A stretch of DNA of 64,000 nucleotides from Pratylenchus scribneri (lineage: Eukaryota > Nematoda > Chromadorea > Rhabditida > Pratylenchidae). Shown one piece after another: positions 32,601-43,591 of the stretch (its first letter is position 1; each line of letters starts with the position of its first letter). A program made the translations under genes and the position numbers. The stretch is taken from NCBI GenBank assembly GCA_030063045.1, contig JAQSEB010000010.1, positions 372,001 to 436,000 on the forward strand, written 5' to 3'. The notes beneath the pieces were generated by a model. That model had not been told where the DNA came from, did no database searches, and saw nothing but the letters and a program-made list of their open reading frames with translations.

Positions 32601-33890
32601 TTTATTATTATTGAATATAGGTCTATATGTGTACAACAAAATTGACCAAATCAGTTTGGAAGAAATGGACCGGCTGGCAAGGATGTCACCGCACAATGTG
32701 GTTATCAGCTGTGAATTGAACCTAAATTTGGATTATATGCTCCAACGAATTTGGGAATATTTGGCGCTGAAGCGGGTTTATACGAAAAAGCCGGGAAATC
32801 CACCGGATTTAGGTGTTTAATTTTGATTAATTTTTTCGGGTAAAATTGCTGAATTTGCTAAAAAAATTCTAATGGTTTACGGTTCAAACTTCAAAGGATT
32901 ATCCTTAAACCCATTAATCTTATACCCAATCGATATATCTCGATCAAGACGCAACATTTTATTATGTTTTGGCTTTGGGTTTAATCAATTCTAAATTAGT
33001 TTTGAACCAAAAATCAAAAATGTGGTTTAAACCGTTTAAAACCCTTTAATTGTTGACCAAACCATAACCAAATTATATACCATTCAATGCGTTTTGACCA
33101 GCTCTATCCAATTTTGGGTATATTTGGTTTGTGAATGTGTGGGACAAACCCATCTTAAATCAATATAATTATTTTGGCCTAATTTAATCAGCACAGCAAA
33201 TTAAATAATATTTTTAAAATTAAGGTCCAAGTGATGGAATAATTTTGCGCTCTTCGGCCACCGTTGAGCATGCTTGCCATGCACTTCATCGCACATTGAC
33301 CCAAGCATTTCGCTATGCAATTGTTTGGGGAACGAGTACAAAATTTTCACCCCAACGAGTTGGAATAACCCATAAAGTTTGAATTTTATTAATTAATTTA
33401 ATAAATATTTTAATTTTGGATGGTATTTAATTTGCATAAAAAATTATTGAATTTGCATAAAAAATTATTGAATTTGAATAAAAGAATATTTAAAATGCAT
33501 AAAAGTTTATACCGGTTTAGCGTTTAGTCTAAAATTCATAAACCATATACCATTCGATAGATCTCATCGAGACGCGTCGATTGGTATATATATTATCATG
33601 GTTTGATCAAAAATAAAGGTTTTAAACCACTTAAACAATTTTATGGGTTTTGGTTCAAAACCAATTAAACCATGACAAAATATATACCAATCGACGCGTC
33701 TCGATGAGATCTATCGAATAGTATATGGTTTATGAATTTTAGACTAAACGCTAAACCGGTATAAACTTTTATGCATTTTAAATACTCTTTTATGCAAATT
33801 CAATAATTTTTTATGCAAATTAAATATTTCCCTTTTAATTTTTATTAGTTGGCCCATGAAGATGTCATTCAAATTGTGAAGAAGAATTGA
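29683..33890 (+). CDS. drg1: Developmentally regulated GTP-binding protein 1 (DRG1)
   Basis: Twelve exons give 369 residues (human DRG1: 367): 29683-29752, 29797-29922, 30323-30385, 30431-30449, 30496-30572, 30628-30657, 30710-30792, 31198-31403, 31451-31500, 32621-32812, 33225-33376 and 33849-33890. DRG1 is a cytosolic Obg-type GTPase that works with DFRP1 on translating ribosomes. The N-terminal helix-turn-helix ([20 protein letters not shown]) is followed by the G domain: G1 GFPSVGKST, switch [21 protein letters not shown]4 NKID, and the inserted S5D2L segment ([18 protein letters not shown]). The C-terminal TGS domain ends [11 protein letters not shown]. One exon is only 19 nt. Introns contain family A, B and E elements, a hAT-like insertion and a tRNA-like block. 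Assignment is firm. Confidence 0.96.
29945..30265. mobile_element. Family B element
   Basis: Arms carry TTTTTGACTTCTAATAAATC and GAAACCGGTTTTAAACCC against the inverse AACCGGTTTCCGACTTATTA, with GAGCTCATCGAGACGCATCG inside. It is in intron 2 of DRG1. Confidence 0.75.
30825..31172. mobile_element. Family A element
   Basis: Carries AACCGGTTTAATGGTTTGAC, GACGCATTGAATGGTATATA, two TCAACAATTAAAGGGTTTT units and AAATCATTAAACCGGTTTAA at the far end. It is in intron 7 of DRG1. Confidence 0.75.
31595..31670 (+). repeat. B-box tRNA-like relic in a DRG1 intron
   Basis: Contains GAGCGGGTTCGAATCCGAG, a perfect B box in a short hairpin. A degenerate second copy lies at 31745-31780 (TTGAGCGGATTC). The tRNA body is not recognisable. 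Probably a SINE relic. Confidence 0.35.
31855..32545. mobile_element. Family E element interrupted by a hAT-like insertion
   Basis: Left part 31855-32099 carries CTTAAAATATAAATTTTAATG, CACTCCAAATGGTTAAAAAAC and CAAATTCGGATTCTCTGACC. The right end resumes at 32485 with AAAACCTCTTAAAATATAC. It is in intron 9 of DRG1. Confidence 0.7.
32100..32484. mobile_element. hAT-like 385-bp element nested in family E
   Basis: Ends CATACATGCGCT and, inverted, AGCGCATGTATG (with a one-base length difference inside), flanked by the exact 8-bp direct repeat AAAACCTC at 32092-32099 and 32485-32492. Inside are repeated GTGGGTAGTA and TACTACCCA segments in opposite arms. It is noncoding, so it depends on a transposase encoded elsewhere. 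Confidence 0.85.
32870..33175. mobile_element. Family A element
   Basis: Carries CCATTAATCTTATACCCAATC, one GTGGTTTAAACCGTTTAAAAC unit, ACCATTCAATGCGTTTTGAC and GAATGTGTGGGACAAACCC. It is in intron 10 of DRG1. Confidence 0.75.
33420..33840. mobile_element. Palindromic element related to family B
   Basis: Nearly perfect arms: GCATAAAAGTTTATACCGGT, GTTTAGTCTAAAATTCATAA and AGATCTCATCGAGACGCGTC return inverted as GACGCGTCTCGATGAGATCT and ACCGGTATAAACTTTTATGC. Outside these, TTTGCATAAAAAATTATTGA repeats on both sides. It is in the last intron of DRG1. Confidence 0.75.
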
Positions 33891-34029
33891 AATGGAATTG
33901 ACAAGATTAATTATTTTTAATTTGTTTATTGTTTACAAGATAAAATTAAATTTATTTTTTCATTTAATAATCGAACAAAAAATATTGTAAAAAGACAATA
34001 TTTATATTTTTTTTCACATTAATAAACAA

Positions 34030-34655
34030 TCTTTTGGCAATTCTTCGGAATTGTAGTACCGAAAAAAAATAATTAAAATTTCAAAAATTTTATCTGACAA
34101 AATAATAAAAAATTTCAAAAAATTTTCTGAAAAAAAATTCCAAAAATTTCTGAAAATTTATAAAATTCAAAAATTTTTTAAAAATTCAGAAAATTTTTTC
34201 AGGAAAAATAATACAAAATTTCAACAATAGTTTTATGAAAAAAAAATAATAAAAATTTCAAAAATTTCAAAAAAAATTTCGGAAAATTTATAAAATATAA
34301 AAATTTTTTCTTAAAAAATAAAAATTTCAAAAATTGCTCTTCTGAAAAATTATAAAATTTTTCATAAAAAGTAAAAATTTCAAAAAAATTTTCTGAAAAA
34401 AATTCCAAAAATTTATAAAATTCAAAAATTTTTTAAAAATTCAGAAAATTTTTTCAGGAAAAATAATACAAAATTTCAACAATAGTTTTATGGAAAAAAA
34501 ATAATAAAAATTTCAAAAATTTCAAAAAAATTTCGGAAATTTATAAAATATAAAAATTTTTTCTTAAAAAATAAAAATTTCAAAAATTGCTCTTTTCTGA
34601 AAAATTATAAAATTTTTCATAAAAAGTAAAAATTTCAAAAAAATTTTCTTGTTAT
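34030..34655. repeat. A-rich direct duplication downstream of DRG1
   Basis: A block of about 250 bp (34150-34400) is repeated at 34405-34650, including the landmark CAACAATAGTTTTATG in both. The sequence is A-rich AAAATTTCAAAAA-type. No gene was found in 33891-34805. Confidence 0.75.
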
Positions 34656-34805
34656 TTTCAAGGGTCCAAAACACAAATTTTGACATCCTTTTCGCTTGAA
34701 AAATGCAAAAAATAGTCACTTATTTGGTTTTGATATTATAATTCCGAAATGATTGCCAATCAATCAATATTCAATCAATAATTAACATTTAAAATTAAGG
34801 AAAGA

Positions 34806-37800
34806 ATGTTCTTCCCAATTCGAAGAAGCAACCATAAATTTTTGATTGCAAAAAACCAACAACATTGCAGCAGCAGAACATCCATTTGGAGCCGAATCCG
34901 CGTGAATTATTGGCGTCGATTTGAGCGATGGCAAGAAATTATAAAGCACAATGACGAATTCACTGAATGGAATCGGAGACGAACGAATTATATTCGACTA
35001 AGTGATGAGGTTTGACAGTAAATTTAAATTTGTTTTGATTATTATTTGAATTATTCAGCTCTACTTGACACCGGAGAATTCGGATGAAGGTTTTTTATCG
35101 TTAAATAAGTTGGGTTCGGATTTTTATTGATATAAAATTGTAAAAAAGGTAAGGTCAAAAAATGCAATAAATAATGGTGAAAAATTCCCAAAATATTGGC
35201 CAAAAAAATTATTAAAATTTTTGACGCAAAATTGAATCATGCGATAAAATTTAAGCCAAAAATTGCACTAAAATGGAAAATTTTTTCGCTATATATGATT
35301 GGGGAAAATTTTTGATTAATATGGTCTAATTGAGAAAAATTTTGAAGAAAAATGGATAATAATTTGGTTTAGAAGAAAATGAATTTAAATGCATGTTTTT
35401 GGGGTTTTCTTATTTTGACCTTAAAATTAAAATGCAACGTTTAAGGGTTTTTATAGGTCAATTCCGATTAATATCGCATTAATTTTAAATTTTGAACACT
35501 CCAAATGGTTCAAAAATCGGTCTAAAATTTTTTATTACTGCCCAGAACCAGAATATAAAAAAAGGAGAATTAAGAATTTAAAAACATTCACTATGCTAAA
35601 AAGAGCGTTTCCCGTCCAATATTATCCATTCCAGACCATTTTGGGGCCATCATAATTTCAGTAATTAAATCACTCACTAAAAATCCGAACCCTATTGATG
35701 AGTTAATTTTGTGTCTAATTAAATTAAAAATTTTCAGTAAAAGTCAAGAAACCGTTCCAAGAGCAGGATCGATGGAACAGAGGAAATATACCAATCGCAA
35801 TTGCAAAACAATTGAAATCATTGGTTGGTTTTGTTTTGGGCATAATTTTAATATTTAATTTTTTTTAAGCGTTATGTGGACCATTCATTCGATAATATTC
35901 GACGCGTTAAAGAATATGAGAAATTTCAAGCACTTCAATATGATCAAAGGTTTGAGAGATTATTTAATTTAATTTAATTACTAATAATTTATGTCAATAA
36001 TAAAGAAATAGACTCCAAAAAGGTCAAATTTTATCTAAAAAATATTTTTAAAAAGATTGAATATATTATTGAGTTTAAAATAAGTAGGTACTATGGATTT
36101 AGATGGAAAAATCGTAAAATAGGTATTAGATTTCAGGGGAACCTCGATAATGCGTGATTTTTTGTTTCTTTTTTTAAAAATATTTTTCTAATGAATTTTC
36201 CCTATGCCAAAAATGAGAATTTTTATATCAAAAAATCGTAAATAGTTGCTTTATTTAGGTTTTTTAGAAACTTGCCAAAAAATAGATTTCGAGAACCTCA
36301 AAATAAGTAATTTTTATTACATTTTTTCTAATGAAATTTTCTTTCAAAAATCGACAAAAATAGTTTAAAAAAGTCAAAAAAATTACATCAAAAACTGAAA
36401 AAATGCTCAAAAAACATTTTTTTACATCAAATCTGATATATAAAAATAGGTAAAAACCTAAAAAAAAATCCGCTTCCTAATTGTTTCAAATAAAATTGTG
36501 CAGAATTGCCACAAGCCAAAAACTTATTTAATATTTGAAAAATTAATAATAATTTTTAAGGTTTTTGCCCGAACGTTTAATATTCCTTGGCCCAGATTTG
36601 GCCGCAGCCCATTTCATTGTGCACCGGCATGGCACTGTGAAATTTGTGAATGATCCAAAATGGCATAAACGTGAGGGACGATTGAAAAAATACACATTGC
36701 CTGGCCGGAAAATCGATGGACTTTATATAGAGGTAATTTTAATTTTAGATTTTTTCAAAATTAAAGCATTTTTAGGCCATTGATGCATCCAAAACGGATT
36801 TAATGTTTGAAGGTACACAAAAAATTTCTTATTTAATAAAATTTTTTTTTTAAAGGATTTGATAATTTGTACGATTTGGAATTTCTTCGAATGCTCAGCC
36901 TGAGGGAATGCTATTGGATTGATGATTGGGTTTTGAGCAGAATTGGCTCAATGTTTGCAGATTCGCTTGAAATGCTCGATCTCAGTCATTGCCGTAAAAT
37001 ATCCGCAAAAGGTGGGTCTATTTTTATTGGATGGAAGATTGTAAATAATTGATGGAAAATTTTTGAAAATTATTAAAATATTTTTTTTGAATAAAATTAG
37101 GATTTACGAAAAACACAAAAAGACAAATTATAATTTGCCAAAAACACAAATTCTGATTTGCTAAAAACACAATTTCTGATTTGCTAAAAACACAATTTCT
37201 GATTTGCTAAAAACACAATTTCTGATTTGCTAAAAACACAATTTCTGATTTGCTAAAAACACAATTTCTGATTTGCTAAAAACACAATTTCTGATTTGCT
37301 AAAAACACAATTTCTGATTTGCTAAAACACAATTTCTGATTTGCTAAAACACAAATTCTGATTTGCTAAAACACAATTTCTGATTTGTAAAAACACAATT
37401 TCTGATTTGCTAAAACACAATTTCTGATTTGCTAAAACACAATTTCTGATTTGCGAAAACACAAAATTATTCTGTTTCGAAAACACAATTTCTGATTTGC
37501 TAAAAACACAATTTCTGATTTGCTAAAAACACAATTTCTGATTTGCTAAAAACACAATTTCTGATTTGCTAAAAACACAATTTCTGATTTGCTAAAAACA
37601 CAATTTCTGATTTGCTAAAACACAATTTCTGATTTGCTAAAAACACAATTTCTGATTTGCTAAAACACAATTTCTGATTTGCTAAAACAAAATTTCTGAT
37701 TTGCGAAAACACAAAATTATTCTGTTTCGAAAACACAATTTCTGATTTGCTAAAAACACAATTTCTGATTTGCTAAAAACACAATTTCTGATTTGCTAAA

Positions 37801-39804
37801 AACACAATTTCTGATTTGCTAAAAACACAATTTCTGATTTGCTAAAAACACAATTTCTGATTTGCTAAAACACAATTTCTGATTTGCTAAAACACAATTT
37901 CTGATTTGCTAAAACACAATTTCTGATTTGCTAAAAACACAAATTCTATCCTTTTGAAATTCCGGGACTAAATCCTTTTAGAATCCCGGGACTAAATCCT
38001 TTTGGAATCCCGGGACTAAATCCTTTTGGAATCCCGGGACTAAATCCTTCTGGTCTGGAATCCTGGGACTCAAAAACACAAATTATTCTGATTTATGGAA
38101 CCCAACAATATCGAATAAATAATTTATTATTTTAATTTATAAAATTATATAGGAATAAGGAGGAATTCATTATCATCATGAGAAACTTATCCAGTTTATT
38201 TAAATTACACTTTTTAGGCCTTCTCGGACTTCGGAACCTTCACAAATTACGATTTTTACGCCTGGATGGCTTGGAAAAAGTTGAAGGCATCGCGAAGAGT
38301 GCATTGATGTTGGAGGATGCCATCCCAAATTTGATGATTACTGGACTGGGTATGTTTATTTTGGGAGAAAATACCATAAAACTGAAAAATAAAACGCATT
38401 TTTGTTATACAGATTATGACCATGCATTGGCAAAATTCAATGAGGAAGAGGAATTGCTCAAGAATGATCGAGTGGTCTTGGATGCAAAAGGTAGGTTGTG
38501 GCAAAAATGTTTATATAGATGGGGATGAGGCATAGAGACCGGATAGTTAGGAAAACAATTTTTTCTGAGATGGCTAAAATCAAATCAAAAACAACATTAA
38601 TTACGAAAAATTGGCCTTTCTCATCTTTCCAAAAATATAAAAAACAATTGGTAAAATTATCAGGTTAGACAATTGAAAATTTGGATGGTGGCGAAGTTTC
38701 GAATCCCGTCCACTATTTGAGATTTTTTCGTTGAAAAAATACGATTTTGATATTTATTCGGCATTTTTCTCTTAGAATTTATTAAAAATGGTTTTAAAAG
38801 TTCAAAAAATTAATTTAAAAAGTCAAAAAATTCAATTTTTCCCTATTTTTGTATCTGCCTTAAATTATCTACTTATCCGGGCCTTAAAATTATGTTTTAT
38901 ATATCCAATTTAATTTCCTCTTCCTTCATAGGCAATGCCTTCGTCGAAGATGACAATGGCCGTCTATTCTTTGTGGGTGGTGATTCAGTCAATGAGAGGC
39001 CGGCAGTTTGCGATGCGGATAAACCGCTGATGACATCGTTGATTCGAAGGGAGCTGCCTAAAATGGATCCAGATGAATTCGAGCAGGTGGACAAGTTGGC
39101 CAACGGTAAAATAAGGGTAATGTATGAATTTAATGACTGAATTTTGTAGGAAAACTACGCCATTTTTTGCTCGGTTCACCCAGCGGATATTCGTGGACAG
39201 AACAGGTGGGGGTGAATAGAACTTCTAGGCCTTTTTGGCCTTATCTCAAGAAGGAAGCAACCAATTCAGGAAGGCAATATGCCATTTGGAAGCCCTAAAT
39301 GTCCTCTAAAAAGTGGCCAAATCTAATTGTTTTTTGAAATGTTAAAACAATTTGTAAAATAAGCGGCTTTTCCCCAACAAACAAATATTCGGGTTTATTC
39401 TTGAATGCCCGAATTTTATAAAATTTAAATTGACCACTTTGTAGAGGACACTTTGGGCTTTCAAATGGTATATCGCCTCCCCATTTTGGGCTATTGCCTC
39501 GTTGAACTAGGGCCTAAAAACCAAGGCCGGTACTCAATTATCACCCTATCATATAGGATCCCTTTAATGGCCTAAAAATTCTTTTCAGGTGGAAACAATT
39601 TTATCGCATGAATATGAATGGCAACGTTGGGACCGAATTCCAACGGACATCAAAATGTTACCCCGCTTCAAACGTGCCGCATTGTTGGAGGCCAAAAGGC
39701 GGAATGCCATTTTGGGCGATGGCGAAATTAATGTGTGGCAAAGGATAGAGGGCGAAAAAGAAGAACAGCAGAAGAGGATTGGGGAAGCAGTAGAAATAAT
39801 TTGA
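34806..39804 (+). CDS. dmac2: DMAC2/ATP5S-like mitochondrial leucine-rich protein with C-terminal extension
   Basis: Twelve exons give 473 residues: 34806-35009, 35059-35089, 35738-35823, 35870-35949, 36561-36732, 36776-36812, 36856-37011, 38218-38349, 38413-38490, 38932-39105, 39150-39205 and 39589-39804. DMAC2 helps assemble the distal membrane arm of complex I. The N-terminus is rich in Arg/Lys/Ser with few acids, as in a mitochondrial presequence. The family core is visible: HFIVHRHGTVKFVNDPKWH, RKIDGLYIEAIDASKTDLM, the leucine-rich repeats FLRMLSLRECYWIDDWVLSR and LEMLDLSHCRKIS, and LRNLHKLRFLRLDGLEKVEG. After about residue 310 come some 160 residues (VEDDNGRLFFVGGDSV, LGSPSGYSWTEQ, YEWQRWDRIPTDIKML) that human DMAC2 (257 residues) lacks and that I do not recognise. 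Intron 7 holds a minisatellite. Confidence 0.85.
35395..35545. mobile_element. Partial family E element
   Basis: Carries TTTGACCTTAAAATTAAAATG, AATTCCGATTAATATCGC and ACACTCCAAATGGTTCAAAA, then stops. The second arm is missing. It is in intron 2 of the DMAC2-like gene. Confidence 0.5.
37090..37945 (+). repeat. 22-23 bp minisatellite AAAACACAATTTCTGATTTG in an intron
   Basis: About 37 units of the type CTAAAAACACAATTTCTGATTTG fill most of intron 7 of the DMAC2-like gene. A marked variant unit containing CACAAAATTATTCTGTTTCG occurs twice, about 240 bp apart (37465 and 37705), so a long block has duplicated. Confidence 0.9.
37950..38075 (+). repeat. 25-bp repeat TTTTGGAATCCCGGGACTAA
   Basis: Five units in tandem (CTTTTGGAATCCCGGGACTA with A-A-T-C-C spacers), directly following the AAAACACA array. 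The unit contains the palindrome CCCGGG. Confidence 0.85.
39238..39512. mobile_element. Family D element
   Basis: Starts TCTCAAGAAGGAAGCAACCA, with GGACACTTTGGGCTTTCAAA inside, and ends GGGCTATTGCCTCGTTGAAC. It is in the last intron of the DMAC2-like gene. Confidence 0.75.
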
Positions 39805-39944
39805 TAATTTTTTTTTATTAGAAATATTGTTTTTTAATATTGTAATATTCTTTTATTGAAAAATTTAATAAAATAAAATTGTAAATAAAATTATATTCAT
39901 TTCCCCATGGATACGCTCTAATTTGTTGCCATTTACGCCTGAGG

Positions 39945-40430
39945 GTTAATTCTGCCTGTTCTGATTTTTAATTCCTCTAGTTAGAATAATTCCGCCTGTT
40001 CTGATTTTAATTTTTAATAATCCGCCTGCTGCTCTGATTTTAATAATTCCGCCTGTTTAGAATAATTCCTCCTGTTCTGATTTTACTTAGCATAATTCCG
40101 CCTGTTCTGATTTTTAATTCCGCCTAGTTAGAATAATTCCGCCTGTTCTGATTTTTAATTCCGCCTAGTTAGAATAATTCCGCCTGTTCTGATTTTAATA
40201 ATTCCGTCTGTTCTGATTTTAATAATTCCGCCTGTTCTGATTTTTAATAATTCCGCCTGTTCTGATTTTAATAATTCCGCCTGTTCTGATTTTAATAATT
40301 CCGACTGTTCTGATTTTAATAATTCCGCCTGTTCTGATTTTAATAATTCCGCCTGTTCTGATTTTAATAATTCCGCCTGTTCTGATTTTAATAATTCCGC
40401 CTGTTCTGATTTTAATAATTTCGCGGAAGA
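39945..40430 (-). repeat. 24-bp ELLKSEQA minisatellite, second array
   Basis: About 19 units of CGCCTGTTCTGATTTTAATAATTC type, the complement of the 3327-5315 unit. The left part (39945-40200) is scrambled by short insertions such as CTAGTTAGAATAATTC; the right part is regular. A minus-strand frame of 118 codons (40155-40511) starts outside the array at an ATG and runs into the repeat, but shows no domain. Confidence 0.85.
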
Positions 40431-41223
40431 TTTAAATTGAATTTGCCTAAGGGCAACGGGCAAAATATTTAAATTATTTTCTGTCTCATTCAAAAAATGG
40501 CATTTAAGCAATTTTGAATAAAAATTAAGCTGTATTCATTTGATTTGATTGATTTAATTGGTTCATTTTATTCAAATTTCTTATTTTTATTAATAAACTT
40601 CGACATTCGCCCAAATCTTTCCTGTCAATCAACCAATCGTAAAATGCCATTCCCCCCATTCTAAAATTGTCTCCTCTTATTCATCCCTTTATCGTTTGAA
40701 AAAGTATTTAAAATATAAAATTTATGGGTAAATTGCCCTATGGCAGACATTTTTAATTCTGAATGAAGAAATAATAAAAATTAATCTGAGAAAATTTTGG
40801 ACGTGGAACGGGGCATTGATAGTAATGATTAATGAATAAGTAGGTCATCAGGGCTTAGGGTCCAGTGTCCACACACAACTGTTGGGCTATAAAGGTGTAC
40901 TATTCTTCAACAGAATGTTTCATTTTTCCTAAATTCCGCCCCAAAATTAACCCGATGGACTTTTGCCTTAACCGGATGCACTTTTGGCCTTTTATTACCC
41001 ATTACCTTCCCCATTTTGAATGAGAAATTTTCCCCTAGAATGACCATCCTCTTCCTCGCCGCTCTATTTCATTTTTTTTTCGTCATTCTTTTATTCATCC
41101 CATATTAAACTCTTTTAAAATCTAAAATTTCTCCAAAAATGATGTATTTTTGTAATGTAATTCCGATTTTTGAGTTTTGACCCATTCTAATTTTGTGTTT
41201 TTGCCTCAATTCTGATTTGTAAA
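40431..41223. other. Intergenic spacer without a recognised gene
   Basis: AT-rich with pyrimidine-rich patches. It contains one copy of AATCGTAAAATGCCATTCCC near 40640 that matches the repeats at 42780-42940. I see no exon. Confidence 0.4.
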
Positions 41224-41705
41224 TTATAATTCTGATTTCTTATTTTTTGTGTTTTTGCCCCTCGATTTTTTCTCATTCTGATTTGTAATTCTGTTCTGAT
41301 TTTTCGTCTTTTTGCTCCTTCTGCTGATTTTTAATTCTTTTCTCTTCTGATTTTTGTGTTTACCCAGTTCAGATTTTTTGTATTTTTGGACCATTCTGAT
41401 TTGGAATTCTGGTTGTGTTTTCGCCCCATTTTGATTTTTTGTGTTTTCGCCCCATTCTGATTTTTTTGTGTTTTCGCCCCATTCTGATTTTTTGTGTTTT
41501 CGCCCCATTCTGATTTTTTGTGTTTTCACCCCATTCTGATTTTTTGTTTTTTCGCCCCATTCTGATTTTTTTGTGTTTTCGCCCCATTCTGATTTTTTGT
41601 GTTTTCGCCCCATTCTGATTTTTTGTGTTTTCGTCCCATTCTGATTTTTTGTGTTTTCGCCTAATTTTCATTTTTTTGTTTTTTCACTCCATTCTGATTT
41701 TTTTG
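41224..41705 (-). repeat. 26-bp minisatellite, minus-strand core AAAACACAAAAAATCAGA
   Basis: About 15 units of CGCCCCATTCTGATTTTTTG (plus strand), degenerate at the left end. The overlapping minus-strand frames that read RKHKKSEWGENTKK-like protein are products of the repeat, with no start context or domain. Confidence 0.85.
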
Positions 41706-43591
41706 CCCAATTCTGCTCTGTCTGTAATTCTGAGTTAGGAGAGTGAAAGATGAAAGAAAAATTCAAAAAATTAAAGTTCATTCCAATTTAAATATATGTG
41801 TTATCAACAAAAGGGTCTATCCAAAAGTCCAACCTAGAAATTTTCACAAAAGCATCTGCTGTTGGATTAAAATGATGGTCCTGTGTCCTGTCCAGCAGCA
41901 GATGTGTAAAAAAGTGTGCATTCCATTCGTCGGCCATCGGTCCCAAATATTCCGCTCATTTTGCCTTCATTTTCACAATCAAATAAAACAATCAAAATTA
42001 TTCGCTCTGAGCAAATTTTTCAAAAAAGAAAATATTCCGCCCCATTCATTCTACCCTCTGGCAAAATACATTAAAACTTGAATATCTCCGATGCCATTTT
42101 CCCAAGCATTTTCCATCAAATTTGCCCTCAACCCATCTCCATTAAATTCATTCATAAAGGAGCTTTTCTAGTCTTTCTTCTCCCCAATCCCAACAATTCA
42201 CCAATCCCACCTTTTTTTTTTATCAATTTATATTACTGTGCAAAAGATAAATTCCTTCTCCATTCCCCAAATTAGTCCACAATTTTTTTCCCACACTTTT
42301 TGTTCAATTCTACCCATTGTATACTTATTTGTTGGAAGAAGGAGAAGAAAAGGAAGGGTAGATGGTGCTTTTTTTGGCCAATTGTTTCGATGGTTGAGGC
42401 TCTATTGGCTTCTTCCAACGGCTTTCTCCCTTACATTTTCCCTCCATCCATTCAAAAAACTAATCAATTTAGTATATTTTTTCTCCACTAGGACATTGAC
42501 CACTTTTGCTGTTCTCCCTGTGTTGGTCATTTTTCCCGTAGGGTATTTGGTCATTTTCCCTTCCATTTTCCTTTTAGTGCATCACTGATCTCTCTGCTAA
42601 TCTATTGGCCATTGTTCAATTCATTTGATTTTATTAATTTCAATTTCTAACCGCGTAATTTCATAACTAAGGTTCTTAATAGAGGGGAGGGAGCACTAAT
42701 AGAGGATTACGGTAATGCTTATTTTATTGTTAAACTCACTCCCTTTTTGCCCAATTTCTGCCTGTCAATGTCAATCAAACTATCGTAAAATGCCATTCCC
42801 CTCTAAAAAATCTTCAATCATCCTAAAATGCCATTCCTCCTAGAAAAATCCTCAATCAACCTATCGTAAAATGCCATTCCCCCCCCCCCACCCCCCTCTA
42901 AAAATATCCTCAATCAGCCTATCATAAAAATGCCATTCCCAACTAATTAATCTGGCGTTGCCCAATCCTCCTTTTTCACTTTTACCTTCTGCTGCTATTT
43001 TTCTTCTTATTTTCAACTATATCCTGCCCATTTCCAAGCATATATAAATTTGTCACATTTACCACATTTCCCCAATACCTTCACCTTTTTCTCGATAACA
43101 ATCTTCTCTCATTCATCCAATTTTGATGGCCAACTTTTTAAGCATTTTACCTAAATTTATTTTGGATATTAAGTACCTCTTTATTGGAAAATTCAATCAA
43201 ACTAAAAAGGGTTTGTGACCAAAAAACGTGAAGACTCGGACATGGCACCATATTCCTCTCATTTCCCCCAAGGGCATTTGGTCATTTCCCTCTCTTTTTT
43301 CCCTTAAGACATCTCTGATCTGCTGCTGTTGATCATTTCTAGATTAAAGCCGATTTCGGTTTGAGTAAATCGATGAACCGAAATTGGGAATTTTTTCTCA
43401 AAATAACCGAAAATACAAGAAAGAAACCAAAAATCGACATTTTTAAAACTGAAAAACAGTCCCGAAAACCTTTTTTTAACCGGCTTTGACTACTTCTTAT
43501 TATATATTTTCTATTTTAGAATTTCCATTACATTTTGGCTTATTTTGGCCCATAATTTTCTACAATCCAACTGTGAAGAAAAAACAATAAA
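41706..43591. other. Pyrimidine-rich region upstream of the Argonaute gene
   Basis: The plus strand is strongly C/T-rich from 41900 to 43300. Four units of about 60 bp at 42770-42940 share TCGTAAAATGCCATTCC, one of them interrupted by a C-rich tract at 42879-42895. A family G fragment (GGATTACGGTAAT) lies at 42665-42715. No exon could be fitted. The Argonaute promoter presumably lies near the right end. Confidence 0.45.

Noticed and set aside
41224..41671. 100-129 codon Lys/Glu/Asn/Trp-rich minus-strand frames
   Set aside because: Translations of a 26-bp minisatellite in two frames, with no unique sequence.
41743..42588. Several 60-116 codon plus-strand frames
   Set aside because: They arise from pyrimidine-rich DNA, have Ser/Pro/Phe-biased content in overlapping frames and no splice-consistent continuation.
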